Part shown: positions 1 to 10,745 of the stretch, one piece after another
Numbering within the stretch: position 1 is the first letter of the stretch
How the letters are laid out: the number at the start of each line of letters is the position of its first letter
Source: Spirogloea muscicola
Taxonomy: Eukaryota; Streptophyta; Zygnematophyceae; Spirogloeales; Spirogloeaceae
Assembly: GCA_009602725.1 (NCBI GenBank)
Contig: WELB01000086.1
Location: 71,828-106,204, forward strand
DNA: 34,377 bases
Direction of reading: 5' to 3'
Notes under the pieces: model-generated
What the model saw: only the letters and a program-made list of their open reading frames with translations
Databases searched by the model: none
What the model was told of the DNA's origin: nothing
Program-made: the position numbers and the translations under genes

Positions 1-3000
1 CCGGGCGGCTGCGCGGCGCCGGCGCGGCCGCCGGGGCGTGTGGTGGCCGCCGGGCGTTCGCAGCTGCTGCCGCCGACGACGATACCACCATGACGGGTGA
101 TCGCCGCCGCCGTCAGAGCAGCAAGCGCTCCGACGTCTCTCGACGTCTCCCCCTGCACGTCCAGAGAGCCTGGAGAGGGCGGCCGCTGCCTGCACGGCTC
201 GCGGCAGAGGTCGGCCGAGCCACTCGAGACGGGGGTAGCCGCAGCACGGCGACGGCACGAGCTCAGTGTGCTCGCGCCGGACTTAGCCGCCACTCTTCTT
301 CGATGGCGTGTTCCACGTCCACATCCTTGGCAGCTCTGACGGCTGGCGGTGGCGGTGGCGGTGGCGTGTTGCTGCAGTCGACATCCCAGTGCCGTTCAAG
401 GGGCACAAGATCGAGGTGCCGCCGCAGGCCGTGGAGACGTCGCCAAAGGAGCTCGTGAAGTTCTTCACCGACATGTTCCGCATGCGCCGCATGGAGGTCC
501 GTTGCACAACATGACCGCCCTGTCATCAGTATCTCGGCGGCTATCTTGCAGCTCCTCTTTCTGTGAGTCAGCTTCAGCTGCCTGCCGAGATGCGGCGGCT
601 GGTCGCCCTGCCCGGCGGGCTGGCGTGCCTGCCAGCGGCAGCAGGCCTGCAATGGTTGGCAGGCGCCTGTGTGCATTGGCTGGTGCTTGTCAACAATTCG
701 GAATTCATTTGCGTTGTGTCGATATGTTGACTGCTGCTGCATTGTCCCGCCAGATTGCTGCCGACAGCCTCTACAAGAGCAAGTTCATCCGGGGCTTCTG
801 CCACCTGTACGACGGGCAGGAGGCAGTGTGCGTTGGCATGGAGGCGGCACTCAACTATGATGACTGCATCATCACGGCCTACCGGGATCACTGTACCCAC
901 CTTGGCCGGGGGGGCACCGTCAAGGAAGTCATGGCCGAGCTGATGGGCCACAAGGACGGCTGTTCGCTTGGGAAGGGTGGCTCCATGCACATGTACCACA
1001 AGAAGAACAACTTCTACGGTGGCAACGGCATTGTAGGAGCGCAGGTTTGCAGCTGCTACCAAAGCACAAAGCCAGCCTACATAGGCTAGCCGTTGCGCCC
1101 GCCAGGCTGCGGTCAGCCTTGGAGGCTTCCTCCTATTGCACCTACTGTTTATCTGAGTGACCAGATTGCAAATTTCTCAGTGCTCTAACATGTCAGTTCT
1201 TGATTCGTATTTCTGCAGACTCCGCTTGGTGCTGGATTGGCTTTTGGCCAGAAGTACAGCAAAGTCAAGGGCGTGACGATGGCCCTGTATGGCGACGGCG
1301 CGGCCAACCAGGGGCAGCTCTTCGAGGCCATGAACATCTCAGCTCTTTGGGATCTCCCTGTGATCTATGTGTGTGAAAACAACCACTGTGAGCATCTTGA
1401 CTTGGGAGACCTAGACACGAAGCGGAAGTTTGTGCTTGTCATACTTGTAATGCAGTACAACTTTCTCTATTGGCTGGTTATAATTCTTCAATTACTGCAA
1501 TTTTTGCTTTCCTGCTAGTTCGTCACTGATCCTGAAGCCTCCTGTGGCTTTTGTGGTTTGTGCAGATGGTATGGGGACTGCGGAGTGGAGATCAGCGAAG
1601 AGTCCTGAGTACTTCAGCCGTGGGGACTACATTCCTGGCTTGAAGGTATGCATGCTGCAGTGGGTCAGAGTCAACATTGTCAACACCGTCAGCAGCTAAC
1701 AAGCTCAGCTCCTTCAGCCTAGCTCATTGAACGTGCGACAGCACATCGTGGACCAGCTAACTATACCTAGGATGCCAGGAGAGCTTCCATTTGCTGGCTA
1801 ATTTGTCAAGATGCTCGTTTGTATGCAGGTCGATGGCATGGACGCCCTGGCGGTCAAGCAGGCTGTCAAGTATGCCAAGGAGCATGCTCTTGAGCACGGG
1901 CCAATTGTATGTTGCGGCAATTACTGGAAGACCTGTAGCTAGCAGATACAACTTGCTAATAGACTGTTCTAATCATTGTATACTACTGTGTTACTGACTA
2001 GTGAGGCTGCATGCATTTCCGCCTGTGAAGGACAAGGATGTGCCTCTTCAGAATTGCAATATTGTGTAGTTGATAAGATTTGTGATACCTCTCATGTGCA
2101 ACTTGCGGGCAGGTCCTGGAAATGGATACTTACAGATATCATGGGCACTCTATGTCCGACCCTGGAAGCACGTATCGCACCCGCGACGAAATCAGCGGCG
2201 TGCGGCAGGTGATCCTGTCAGAAAAGTCTTGTAGGGAACCTGTAGGGTCGTTTGGCTGGCTTTTGCTCTGCACAGGAATACAAAAGTTGCCATGATGCTG
2301 GCCCTCATGCTCTACATCATTGTTTGGACTTTGTCTTTCTACAAATACAGGAGCGTGACCCCATTGAGCGCATCCGTAAGCTACTGCTGGCAAAAGAGAT
2401 TGTGAGCGTGAGCGACCTCAAGGTGATGAGCTTATCAGGACCCCACTGCTCACACGGATGACAGCTAGTAATAGTGGAAGATGCATGTTTACAGGTATTT
2501 CTTCAGCTGAGGTGATGGACACGCCCTGCTTATCTTGCAGAAATGAGCAGATTGCAGAAATCAGCACAATGTGGTTTCATTCTGTCAGCTCATTTGACCT
2601 TTCATGGCTGCCAGGCAATTGAGAAGGATGTGAGAAAAGAGGTGGATGCTGTTGTCAATGAGACCAAGGTACTCGCCTCCAGTGCAAGTGTGAAGTACTT
2701 CATTCCATTTTTGGTGCTTTCATTTTGCTTCCGAGCTGGACCTTAATATATGCCTGTACGTGAGTGCACAATCTGCAGGATGGCTCGCCACCTGAGCCTG
2801 ATGACTTGTGGAGCCATGTCTATGTCAAGGCCGATGGCATTGAGGTATGGAAAATGTTGTCACCCGCACTGTATGCTGCTTGCAGAAAAGCACAGGCAAA
2901 ATTAGTGGCTGCCATGTGTGGAAGGTTTGACTGGAAGCATGCTGACAAGAGTATGTGAAAATGGGTCCAGGCTTTCGGTTGTGATCGCAAGGAGGTGAAG

Positions 3001-3015
3001 GTGCAGCTGCAATGA
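1..3015 (+). CDS. PDHA: Mitochondrial pyruvate dehydrogenase E1 component, alpha subunit (5' partial, 11 exons in window)
   Basis: E1 alpha carries out the thiamine-diphosphate-dependent decarboxylation of pyruvate in the mitochondrial pyruvate dehydrogenase complex, as an alpha2beta2 tetramer with E1 beta. Exons read from the sequence: <1-96, 378-496, 754-1044, 1219-1387, 1566-1645, 1829-1906, 2113-2208, 2351-2422, 2615-2668, 2779-2844, 2971-3015 (TGA). All introns are GT-AG and all phases agree. Exon 1 (third frame, base 3 on) gives an Arg/Ala-rich presequence with RRAFAAAA before DDDTT; its ATG is left of the window. Landmarks: [26 protein letters not shown], the TPP motif GDGAANQ...ENN (exon 1219-1387, NN at its end), [29 protein letters not shown] and the phosphorylation-loop segment [20 protein letters not shown]. 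The visible part is about 388 codons, the usual mature length for plant mitochondrial E1 alpha, and the plant-type C-terminus [10 protein letters not shown] is present. The wording is plant mitochondrial rather than plastid type. No lesion is seen. Confidence 0.96.
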
Positions 3016-3762
3016 CAGCATAAGTGTCCCGGTGGGTCTGAGGAGGTCGTCAGCACCCTCTGTCTTGGGCGTTCGCCAGCGTTGTCCTGCTCATGCATTT
3101 CTCTGGATTTGCTCCGCTGGACTTTGAGCATTGTCGAATTGCAAGTCACTGATGTCCTGCTTACTGAAGCCAAAGTACCACGGCAGGACAATGTGACCCC
3201 ATAGTATCCCCTCTGATTTACGTGCAAGAGAGTTGCACCCCATCTGCATCTTCTCTTGCTGCCGCCAAAAGTAGCATTGACTTGCCATTATAGAACCAAC
3301 ATTCTCTAGATTCAGCATCAAGTGCTGGACAAGGCGCTAGACTGAAAGCTGCAGTGAGCTGTGCGTGGCTTGTTATGGCAAGCACAGGTGAAATTGCTGC
3401 CGCCACTTATCTGGCTCGCAACCTGCAGAGGAACCTGTCTGTCGCTTTCCCTTGCTAAATTCCTTGCCGCACCACCTTTGGCAAGCAAGTCCATTCTTTG
3501 CCTCAGCCATGGCCTTATGAAGTTGCCAAATTGTCGGACTCTCCTGCACAGTGCAGACCACACCAACCACGTTGCAGGGCTGCCTCGTATCGGCACACAG
3601 AAGGGCCACACATGAGTTGTCTGCTCTAAGGTGTCTGTGGAGACAGGCACCATTGTGTAGCTGCATGGTTGTGCTCTCTTGCCCCCTGGAAGAATTTGTC
3701 CTTCCTTTTTAGGCGCCTTCCACAGTCGCCCCTTTTGCAAGGAGCTTAAGCAAGAGGTGTCT
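3016..3762 (+). other. Probable 3' UTR and downstream region of PDHA
   Basis: No exon can be supported here. The stretch follows the PDHA stop directly. The first TGTAA I find is at 3762-3766, about 750 nt downstream, a normal 3' UTR length for green algae, and it sits exactly where a dispersed repeat begins. The open frames on the minus strand lack codon-like composition or recognisable motifs. Poly(A) use is inference. Confidence 0.4.
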
Positions 3763-4450
3763 GTAAGGAAGGCGCGCGGTGCGCGTGCAATTGAAAGGGA
3801 GGCCAATTCTGGCCTTACAAATGTCCTTTTAACTGGGTAATGAGCTGGCTAAGGGGGACACTAATATCCCCGAGTGAGCACATGCATATTTGACAAGCTA
3901 TACTGAGGAGCCAAATCACCACCACGGAAGCCATTAGCCTGGGCTAATGCACGGCCAGCACGCTGGTGTATCGCGAGTGCCTGGGAGCGCTGTAGACTCA
4001 ATGATAGCCGCATTCTATAGCATGCAATGATGGCTTGCTAACGCTAGAGTGCGCTAAGCTACCCGCCCGACTACGTCGGCGGGCATCGACATGCAGTGCC
4101 AGGCGATCGAGGAGAGAAGACCACTTCGTTCCGTAGCTGCCGTATATGTCCATGGCGCATGGGTAGAGGTGGTCGCCCCGGGGGTAATCATTATAGTGCC
4201 TCTCCTTCTTCCTCTCCGCATGATGTGTCGCCCAACCTGGCACAGTCGGTGAGGGTGCCCCTGGTTGGAATGCGTCGATGAGAACGACGTCGAGCAGAAG
4301 ACGAGGCCCACCGCTCCAGATGGTGGCCACCACATCCTGACGCCTGACGTCTGAAGCGGTGTCCAGTCGAGGTGTCTCGAGGTGTCCAGTCGTGACAACT
4401 GCCTGAGAGGCGACAGTCTGGCTGGGCAACTTGCCGGCCACTTAGCTTGA
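3763..4450 (-). mobile_element. 3' end of non-LTR retrotransposon-like element (copy A), decayed
   Basis: On the minus strand a frame from about 4400 to 4060 reads RRQDVVATIW..GG, LLLDVVLIDAF, HHAERKKERHYNDYPRGDHL and CAMDIYGSYG. This spacing resembles the PD-(D/E)XK-like nuclease region found at the C-terminus of many retroelement polyproteins (D, then A..A...K, then D.YG); the nuclease reading is inference. In another frame from about 4018 the family C-terminal peptide follows (RMRLSLSLQRSQALAIHQRAG, then SNMHVLTRGY) and ends at a TAG at 3861-3863. A tail then runs to 3763. The change of frame near 4020-4060 shows decay. The segment 3763-3985 is repeated in inverted orientation at about 32483-32705. 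No reverse transcriptase domain is present, as expected for a 5'-truncated insertion. Confidence 0.7.
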
Positions 4451-4633
4451 GGAAGCAACTTCAGCGTAAGCAAGAAGCTTAGGAGTGAGCGGGAAGCAGC
4501 TGCAGCTGGCGCTTGGGCATGCCAACAGCATCTGGTTGCTGAAGCACCTATCACCAAGTATGGTGAATTAAAGAGGACCATACTTGATGCAATCTCCGTA
4601 ACCAACTCCGTGACCAAACGCTTGGGCGGCGCA

Positions 4634-4680
4634 ACTTCATACGTGCAAAGCATGCGCTCTACCAATTGAACTACGCCCCC
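4634..4680 (-). tRNA. 5' half of a tRNA-Ala(UGC)-like gene, truncated
   Basis: On the minus strand, acceptor strand GGGGGCG (4680-4674) is followed by a D-arm/A-box TAGTTCAATTGGTAGAGC. Then comes an anticodon arm CATGC-TTTGCAC-GTATG with four Watson-Crick pairs and one G-T pair. The anticodon TGC is at 4647-4645, which gives Ala. The sequence expected after it (variable loop, T-arm, CGCCCCC) is not there, so this is a remnant. The TAGTTCAATTGG wording is bacterial/organellar in style. Together with the adjacent tRNA 3' end it suggests a nuclear insertion of organellar DNA. Confidence 0.5.
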
Positions 4681-4683
4681 GCG

Positions 4684-4712
4684 TGGAGGAAATGGGATTT
4701 GAACCCATGATA
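4684..4712 (-). tRNA. 3' end of a second tRNA (T-arm and acceptor strand), fragment
   Basis: On the minus strand, a perfect T-arm ATGGG-TTCAAAT-CCCAT (4708-4692) is followed by acceptor strand TTCCTCCA. This ends three bases before the tRNA-Ala-like 5' end. No matching GGAGGAA acceptor 5' strand or normal anticodon arm is found upstream; the palindrome TTGCATGG-TAT-CCATGCAA at 4722-4740 lies where an anticodon arm would be, but it lacks U33. I read this as the 3' piece of an organelle-type tRNA. Confidence 0.45.
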
Positions 4713-5012
4713 CAGTCAGCGTTGCATGGATACCATGCAAACCTGTATTCCGAAGGAGATTGTCGATTGGGTATCTACGAACATCGGCATCTGCACTTAC
4801 CGCCACGAACGTCTCCTAGCCGAGACAGAAGGAAGGCGCGCGGTGCGTATGAATGAATGGTGGCGAACCCTATCCAATACATTGTACAGGGCCAGAAAAA
4901 TCATAGTGCAAAACTTGGGGCACATAAAGAAGCGAAGACCTATGCTAAGGTGGCTAAGGAAACAGTGTGACATTTAGTACCCGCGAGTGAGCACACTGCA
5001 GGCGCCGCAGCC

Positions 5013-8000
5013 ATGCCGGCCGGGCGCGCCGCGCCCGTCGCCGCCGTGGCGCGGGCCGCGCGGCGGCTTNCACCTCGCAGTGTCTGCTGCGGCCGCGCAT
5101 GGCGGCGGGCGCGGCATGCGCACGACGGCGGCCGCTGCGCCGCCGGAGCGCGCCCCAGCTGGACGGCCGGCCCGAACGGGGCTCTTTGGATATGAGGAGC
5201 TGCGCGAGGCCCGGGGCTTCCGTCGCATGGTCCGGGACGCCATCGCCAAGTGCGTACACAACCTACTGTTCGGCTGCAAGCTCTGGCCACAAGGCCGGCA
5301 TTGGCGGCGCCTGCCTTGCCATGCTTTCAGGAGCTTAGCTGCCGCCTCAATCCCTCAATCCTGATCTTGACCTCGACATTGATAGTAGTACAGCTTGGCC
5401 TTAACAGCGATGCGTGACCTGCAACTTCCAGCAGCAAGTCATCGGTCTGCTGGCTAACTGAGTGTGCAAATCGTGCTGGAGCCTCCAGGTCGGAGGGCCT
5501 GATAGAGGATGTGCGCACCACACAGCCTTCTGTGGAAGTGGTCCGCAAACTCGACAACATATCTAATACGGTAAGAGCACTGCTCAAAAATCTCTTGTTG
5601 ATGACAGCCACGGATCCCTGCATCAGCATCCAACAACAAAACATAGTGAAAGCCTGCACAGAAGCTCATCTCATCGTTGATGAAGAGTCTCTAGGCAAGG
5701 TCGCATTTGTCAGATCCTGTGGGGCATGAGTGCAAAAGATGACTCTCGCACCGCTTGGGCGATGGAAGTAGTGCCAGATGTTATTCTTGCTTTGATGAAA
5801 AGTGGCTTGCACTCCTTGTCAAAGGCAGCATTCATTAGCTGAGCACAACCTCTATTCAGGCCAACCTTCGCTTGTTGTGCTAATGAGCATGCATTGATTA
5901 TATGCCAAGCTGGTCAAGGTGATGCTTGCAGGTCTGTCTGGTCTTGGACGCTGCCGAGCTGTGCCGTAATGTGCACAGCGACCGGTAGGTCAAATCCACA
6001 GCTTCTCTGTGGTGTTTGCAGATTTATGAGTTTGCCTAAAGCAGGCAGTCTTGTTCACCACTGAGTGTTGATATAGGCTCTGTGAAAGAGCATTGTGCAC
6101 TTCTTTGTACTGTGTGCTTTTGGTGGAGCTACTCCTTGAGCTGAAGTGTCTGAAAACCTTGTCAGCTCTGCCATAAGCAGGGAGTACGTTGAGGAAGCAG
6201 ACAAGGCATTTATGGAGCTCTCTCAGTATGTGCAGGTAGGTCAGAGAGCTATATCTAAGTTTGTGCAGATTGATTGTGTGTGGGTTTGCCACTAGGGCAG
6301 GTCTGTCTCATGCAAGTTACCACAAAGAGCAGAGAAGCGCATGTGATGCACATCAAATGCATCCTCTTTCCAACCTCATATATCAACTTGTTCTTTTTCA
6401 CCAGAAGCATCTGCCTGATGCAGGCTTGCTTGATTGCAGAAGCTGAACACTTCCAAGGTCCTCTACAATGCCCTCATATCTTCTATTAGCACATTGAGTC
6501 CTTCTAGTGAAGCATTCAGAGTGGCCACCATGCTCCAGCTTGACTTTGAGCGTGGGGGCATAGACCTGCCAGAGACGACAATGGAGAGGGTTGACAAGCT
6601 TCAGACAACCATCCTCAGTCTTGGTGGCATGTATGAATGTTACCTCCTTTGAATGCTGAACGCTGAAGGTGGTCAATCCTGATCTCTCTTGCTCTCTTCT
6701 CATAAAACTCTGCTTGCCTGCGGTCTCTATCCTGGTCTGTCATGAGAGTACCTCTCAGGGCAGGGGTTGACGATGTTCTTTGGACGTGCAGTTTCAATGC
6801 CAACATTGTTGCCGACTGTGGTCAAGTAGATGTTTTTCCAGCATCCAAGCTGCGAGCACTGCCAGAAAGCATCAAGGCCATGTTGAGGACCTCTGTAGGA
6901 GATGCAGTGCGTCAGAAGGGTGGCCTTTGTGTTCCTACTGATCCTGTGGTCGTTCCTGCCATTCTCAAGTGGGTGGCTGACCCCGAGGTTGATCCAGCTT
7001 ATTGCTATACCTGGTTGGATGTGCCGCCAATGGCTTATCAAGTGCATTCTTGCAAGAAGTACTTTGCTGAGGGGTTGACTTTGTTATCAGTGATCGTTCC
7101 CTATCATACGCTTTTGACTAAGTGCCGTGAATTGATGTAGGTGAGGAAGCAAGTCTACATGGCAGGCCATAGTGCGCCGCGGAGCAACCTTCGTATTCTT
7201 GACGACCTCATCAATGCTAGACACGAACTCGCTCAAGTACGTGCGTTCAGTCACTACCTTACTATCAAGCTTCACGTTTACTTCGCTGAGCACAGCATTA
7301 CTTGCTCAAGCCAAGACCACACAGAGACTGACAAAAGCCTCTGCCTCCAGCTCCTAGGTTATGAGTCATATGCCGCCTACCAGGTTGCTCCACTCATGGC
7401 CAGGACATCGAAGGCCGTTCTTGATTTCCTACATGAGCTCAGTCTCCAAAGTAGGCAAAGAGCTGACCAGGTGTGCACTGGCAATTATGCTGTGGCTTAC
7501 CAGTGATGCTACCGATGCCTCACCTTGCATTACAAGTCAGACAGAGGGGGGTCTACAGGTCGCCCTGCACACTCTTACCTCTCTGAGAAAGGATTGAGTT
7601 AAGCCCAATGCTGGGTTCTTGGCTGCACCCTGTGTGCAACCTGGATCAACTTACCCCTTACTTAGAGCAGTTCTGTGTGCTTTCTGCTACTGCTGTTTAT
7701 TGAGCAGCAGGCAACTCTATTTATTGCCCTGTAAATAATATGCTGAGTGCAGGAGCTGCAGGCCCTGGCTAAGTACAGGCCCGAAAACGGGGACAATGTC
7801 CTTAGGGCATGGGATCGTCCATACTACATAGGACTGGCAAAATCTCACGCTCACAATCTGGACTCAAGGGTAACTCTTAAGCTGTGGACGTGAAGGTCTT
7901 TTGCTATGACTGTTGACAGCTGTTATGACGGCGAGGATAAGTGTTGTATGTCACGAGGATAAGTATTGCTGACACACATGTGGGTGCTGGTCAAGGTTGT

Positions 8001-10024
8001 CGCAGGCTACTTCCCATTAGAGAGCTGCATCAAAGGATTGGGCGTGCTTTTAGAGTCACTGTTTGGAATAAATCTACAAGAAGAGGGCATGCAACCAGGA
8101 GAAGGTTGGGCTCCTACTGTGAGAAAATTAACACTGCGGCATCCTGATGAGGTATTGCACAGTGAAGAATTTATTTGCTTGTATATGTAGACAACAAAAT
8201 GATACAAATTACTCATGTATGATAAAGGTCACCTGTATTACTAAGTCTCAAGCTGGGCTGGTGTTATCATAGGAGCTGTTTTGTGTCGTTTTTGTTGGGT
8301 TAATGACCCCTGTGTGATTTGTTTCTGTACTCAGGGTCCACTAGGGGTTGTTTACTTAGACCTCCATCCTCGTAACACCAAGTTCAGTCATTCTGCACAC
8401 TTCACTCTGCGATGTGGACATGGTGCATGGACGTCTCAGCGGCAACTTCCTGTATGCCAGACCTGACTCTTGCAATAACGCCTGGTGGAATGACCTTTTG
8501 ACTCATGATTTTTGAGCTACAATATCTGGATAGGTGGCGGTAGGAGAAACAATCTCTTCTATGTCTAAGCTGCTTTCTGCATTACAGGTCTTGGCTTTGG
8601 TGTGCAACTTTCCTCAATCCAGCCAACAAACACCTACTTTACTGAATCACATGGAAGTTGACACTTTGTTTCATGAATTTGGCCATGCACTTCATACGCT
8701 CCTGTCGGATACGGTGAGATTACATGGAAAAATTACCTTTGCTGTGCCATTTGCCTTGCAAAGACTGGCCAACTTAGCTCAGGTCCTTTTGCTTGACCTG
8801 CATCTCTCACATGGTTGTCAGTGCAGCTGCTATGCCTGGTCAGTAGCTCCGCCCTTCCTTTCATTGCAGGAATTTCAGCACCTCTCTGGTACTAGAGGAG
8901 TCCTGGACTTTGTAGAGACGCCATCAAATCTTATTGAGTGAGCATTGTTGCTTGACATACACAAGAGCAGGTGCTTAGTTGTTGTTGATGACACTACTAT
9001 TTGTGTAGCATTCGGGCCTCTGTGTGAAACCGTGGCATCTTGGTGTAATGAGTCTGAAATATGTGCAACTATAATGCAATTTGTACTTACTCTGCAACTG
9101 AGAAGCAGAGTGTTGGATGCAGATTATATGCGTGGGACTATACCTTTCTGTGTCGTTTTGCGAGGCACTATTTAACAGATGAAGTCATTCCGGAGAACAT
9201 GGTTACAAATCTGAGGAGCTCAAAGGCCATGTTTGCAGCTAATGACCTTCAAAGTCAGGTCAACTTACCAAGACAGAATTACTAGCTCGTATCTGTAAGA
9301 AACAAGATCAAGATAGTTGCAAAATCTTTGTCAACGCAAATGAGATTCTAAAATTATCCCTAACTTTTATAGCTTGTTGGTGCGAGTGGGTGGCTATTAC
9401 CAGGTCTTGTACGCCCTTGTTGATCAGGAGTTATTTGGGCCACAGCCTCTTAGGGCAAATAGCACGACTGCTGTTCTGGTAGAGCTGCAAAAGCAACATA
9501 CCAACCTGACGCACGAGGAAGGAACACACTGGCAGACCCGCTTTTCTCACCTTGTTGGATATGCTGGAGGTGAGCAGGAGTGCTTGAACTTCCTGTTCAT
9601 TGACAGGTCATTATGCCCAACAACGATTGTTGATATATAAGGCCCATGTGAGCAGCGCAGCCAGTTCTTTCCGAAGACTTTACGATGATGACCACCACAA
9701 CTTCTCTAGATTGACCTCTGCGGTTGTCATTGACCTATGTGAACCTCTATTTAAGCAATGTCATGCTGTGCATGTTTGGCAGGATATTACAGCTACCTGT
9801 ACGCCAGGTGCTTTGCTTCCCAAATCTGGCAGCGGCACTTAGCTGGCAAGTCACTGGATAGAGAAGCAGGGGAGATGCTAAGGACGGCCCTTTTCAGGCA
9901 CGGCGGCGCCAAAGATCCTGTGGAGGTTGTTAAAGTCTTGCTTGGTGATGATGGAATCATCAGCACTGAGGATGGCGGCATCAGGCCTTGCATGCGGCAA
10001 GCCCTGCTTGAAGCTGGTATATGA
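5013..10024 (+). CDS. MIP: Mitochondrial intermediate peptidase (M3 family zinc metallopeptidase, Oct1/MIPEP type), 16 exons
   Basis: MIP removes an octapeptide from some matrix protein precursors after the first presequence cut. Exons: 5013-5249, 5489-5570, 5932-5984, 6181-6235, 6440-6630, 6792-6987, 7141-7236, 7351-7470, 7753-7869, 7996-8151, 8335-8451, 8588-8713, 8870-8937, 9123-9258, 9404-9569, 9783-10024 (TGA). All phases agree from 5249 on. Landmarks: GLFGYEELREARGF, VVRKLDNISNTV, LDAAELCRNVH, RPYYIGLAKS, YFPLESCIKGLGVLLESLFG, the zinc site HEFGH in exon 8588-8713 and the second-sphere pattern GTRGVLDFVETPS in exon 8870-8937. Total is about 718 residues, typical of MIP. The start at 5013 (GCAGCCATGCC) gives an Arg/Ala-rich presequence, but an N at 5070 puts it out of frame with exon 1's end unless the N stands for a multiple of three bases. 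Thimet oligopeptidase is excluded by the GLFG...EL N-terminus. Confidence 0.95.
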
Positions 10025-10058
10025 GTAGCTGCGGTTGACAAACACACCTGGCTATTTT

Positions 10059-10190
10059 CCAGGTCTCAGGTCCCAGGTCCCAATTTCAGGTACCAGGTCC
10101 CAGGTCTCAGGTCCCAGGTCCCAGGTCACAGCTTCAGGTTCCAATTCCCAGGTCTCAGATTCATATGCCAAGTTTCAAAACTCCAGGTTT
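10059..10190 (+). repeat. Short tandem repeat of CAGGTCYCAGGTCC type
   Basis: Starting 35 bases after the MIP stop, the bases CAGGT recur about ten times with intervening CTCAG or CCC, giving an imperfect 6/12-bp array that decays to the right. It lies in the presumed 3' UTR. CAGGT also resembles an exon/5' splice junction. The array is probably slippage-derived. Confidence 0.7.
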
Positions 10191-10700
10191 CAGTTGCCAG
10201 CTCAGTCGTGTTGATGATCCCCAGGGTGCAGATGACTTGCTTGTTCAGTGAAGAGCAGATGGCTAGATGCTGTTAGCTGGCAGACAATGGGTGATGTCTT
10301 AGGCAAGTTGATAGACTTCAGATCTGTGAATCATTGGGACAAAGAAAGCAGATCTAACATCTGCACAGGGCACCTTGTAGTCTGTAGTCTTGCTGCAGCT
10401 CTTCAAGTCTCAACATTTTTGCAGCAAATGTGCAGCCGCCTGTCTGTAACTTGAGCACGCGCTGGCAGCCACCAGTGATTAGTGGGTACAAAGCAACGGC
10501 AGGGGTAGACAAATTCAGGATTTTTCAAGTGGACTAAGCTACAGGAGGAAGGTGCCTCTGAGGCCTGCTTTTAGAGGCATGAGCATTGAGAGGAACATCC
10601 TCTGTGCAAGGTTGTGTCCACCACGACTTAGTGGAGCACCATGATTGTTAATCGTCTTCGTCCAAGCCAAAGATGGCAGCCTGATCGTGAAACAGTAATG

Positions 10701-10745
10701 ACATGCCAACTACACCGACCTCGGGAAGGGGTTGGCATGTTGTAA
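10701..10745 (+). terminator. Hairpin followed by TGTAA, candidate MIP 3'-end signal
   Basis: ACATGCCAAC (10701-10710) and GTTGGCATGT (10731-10740) form a perfect 10-bp stem with a 20-nt loop. TGTAA, the chlorophyte poly(A) signal, follows at 10741-10745, about 720 nt after the MIP stop. The stem and motif are seen; the role in 3'-end formation is inferred. Confidence 0.35.

Larger units (their letters stand above)
4451..4985. other. Intergenic stretch with organellar-like tRNA fragments
   Basis: Apart from the two tRNA pieces at 4634-4712, no coding signal is supported. A 250-codon minus-strand open frame covers this stretch but reads through the tRNA pieces and through copy A out of frame. 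The motif AGGAAGGCGCGCGGTGCG at about 4830-4850 also occurs at 3766-3783 beside copy A, so short pieces of the dispersed repeat recur here. Confidence 0.4.

Noticed and set aside
90-458. PDHA start codon at ATG 90 with a continuous first exon
   Set aside because: That frame never joins the [10 protein letters not shown] exon. Splicing 96 to 378 gives the expected DTTMTVDIPVPF wording with consistent phase, so ATG 90 is internal.
4054-4806. A 250-codon minus-strand open frame
   Set aside because: It runs through the tRNA fragments (giving the familiar spurious VVQLVER wording) and then crosses retroelement copy A out of its coding frame.
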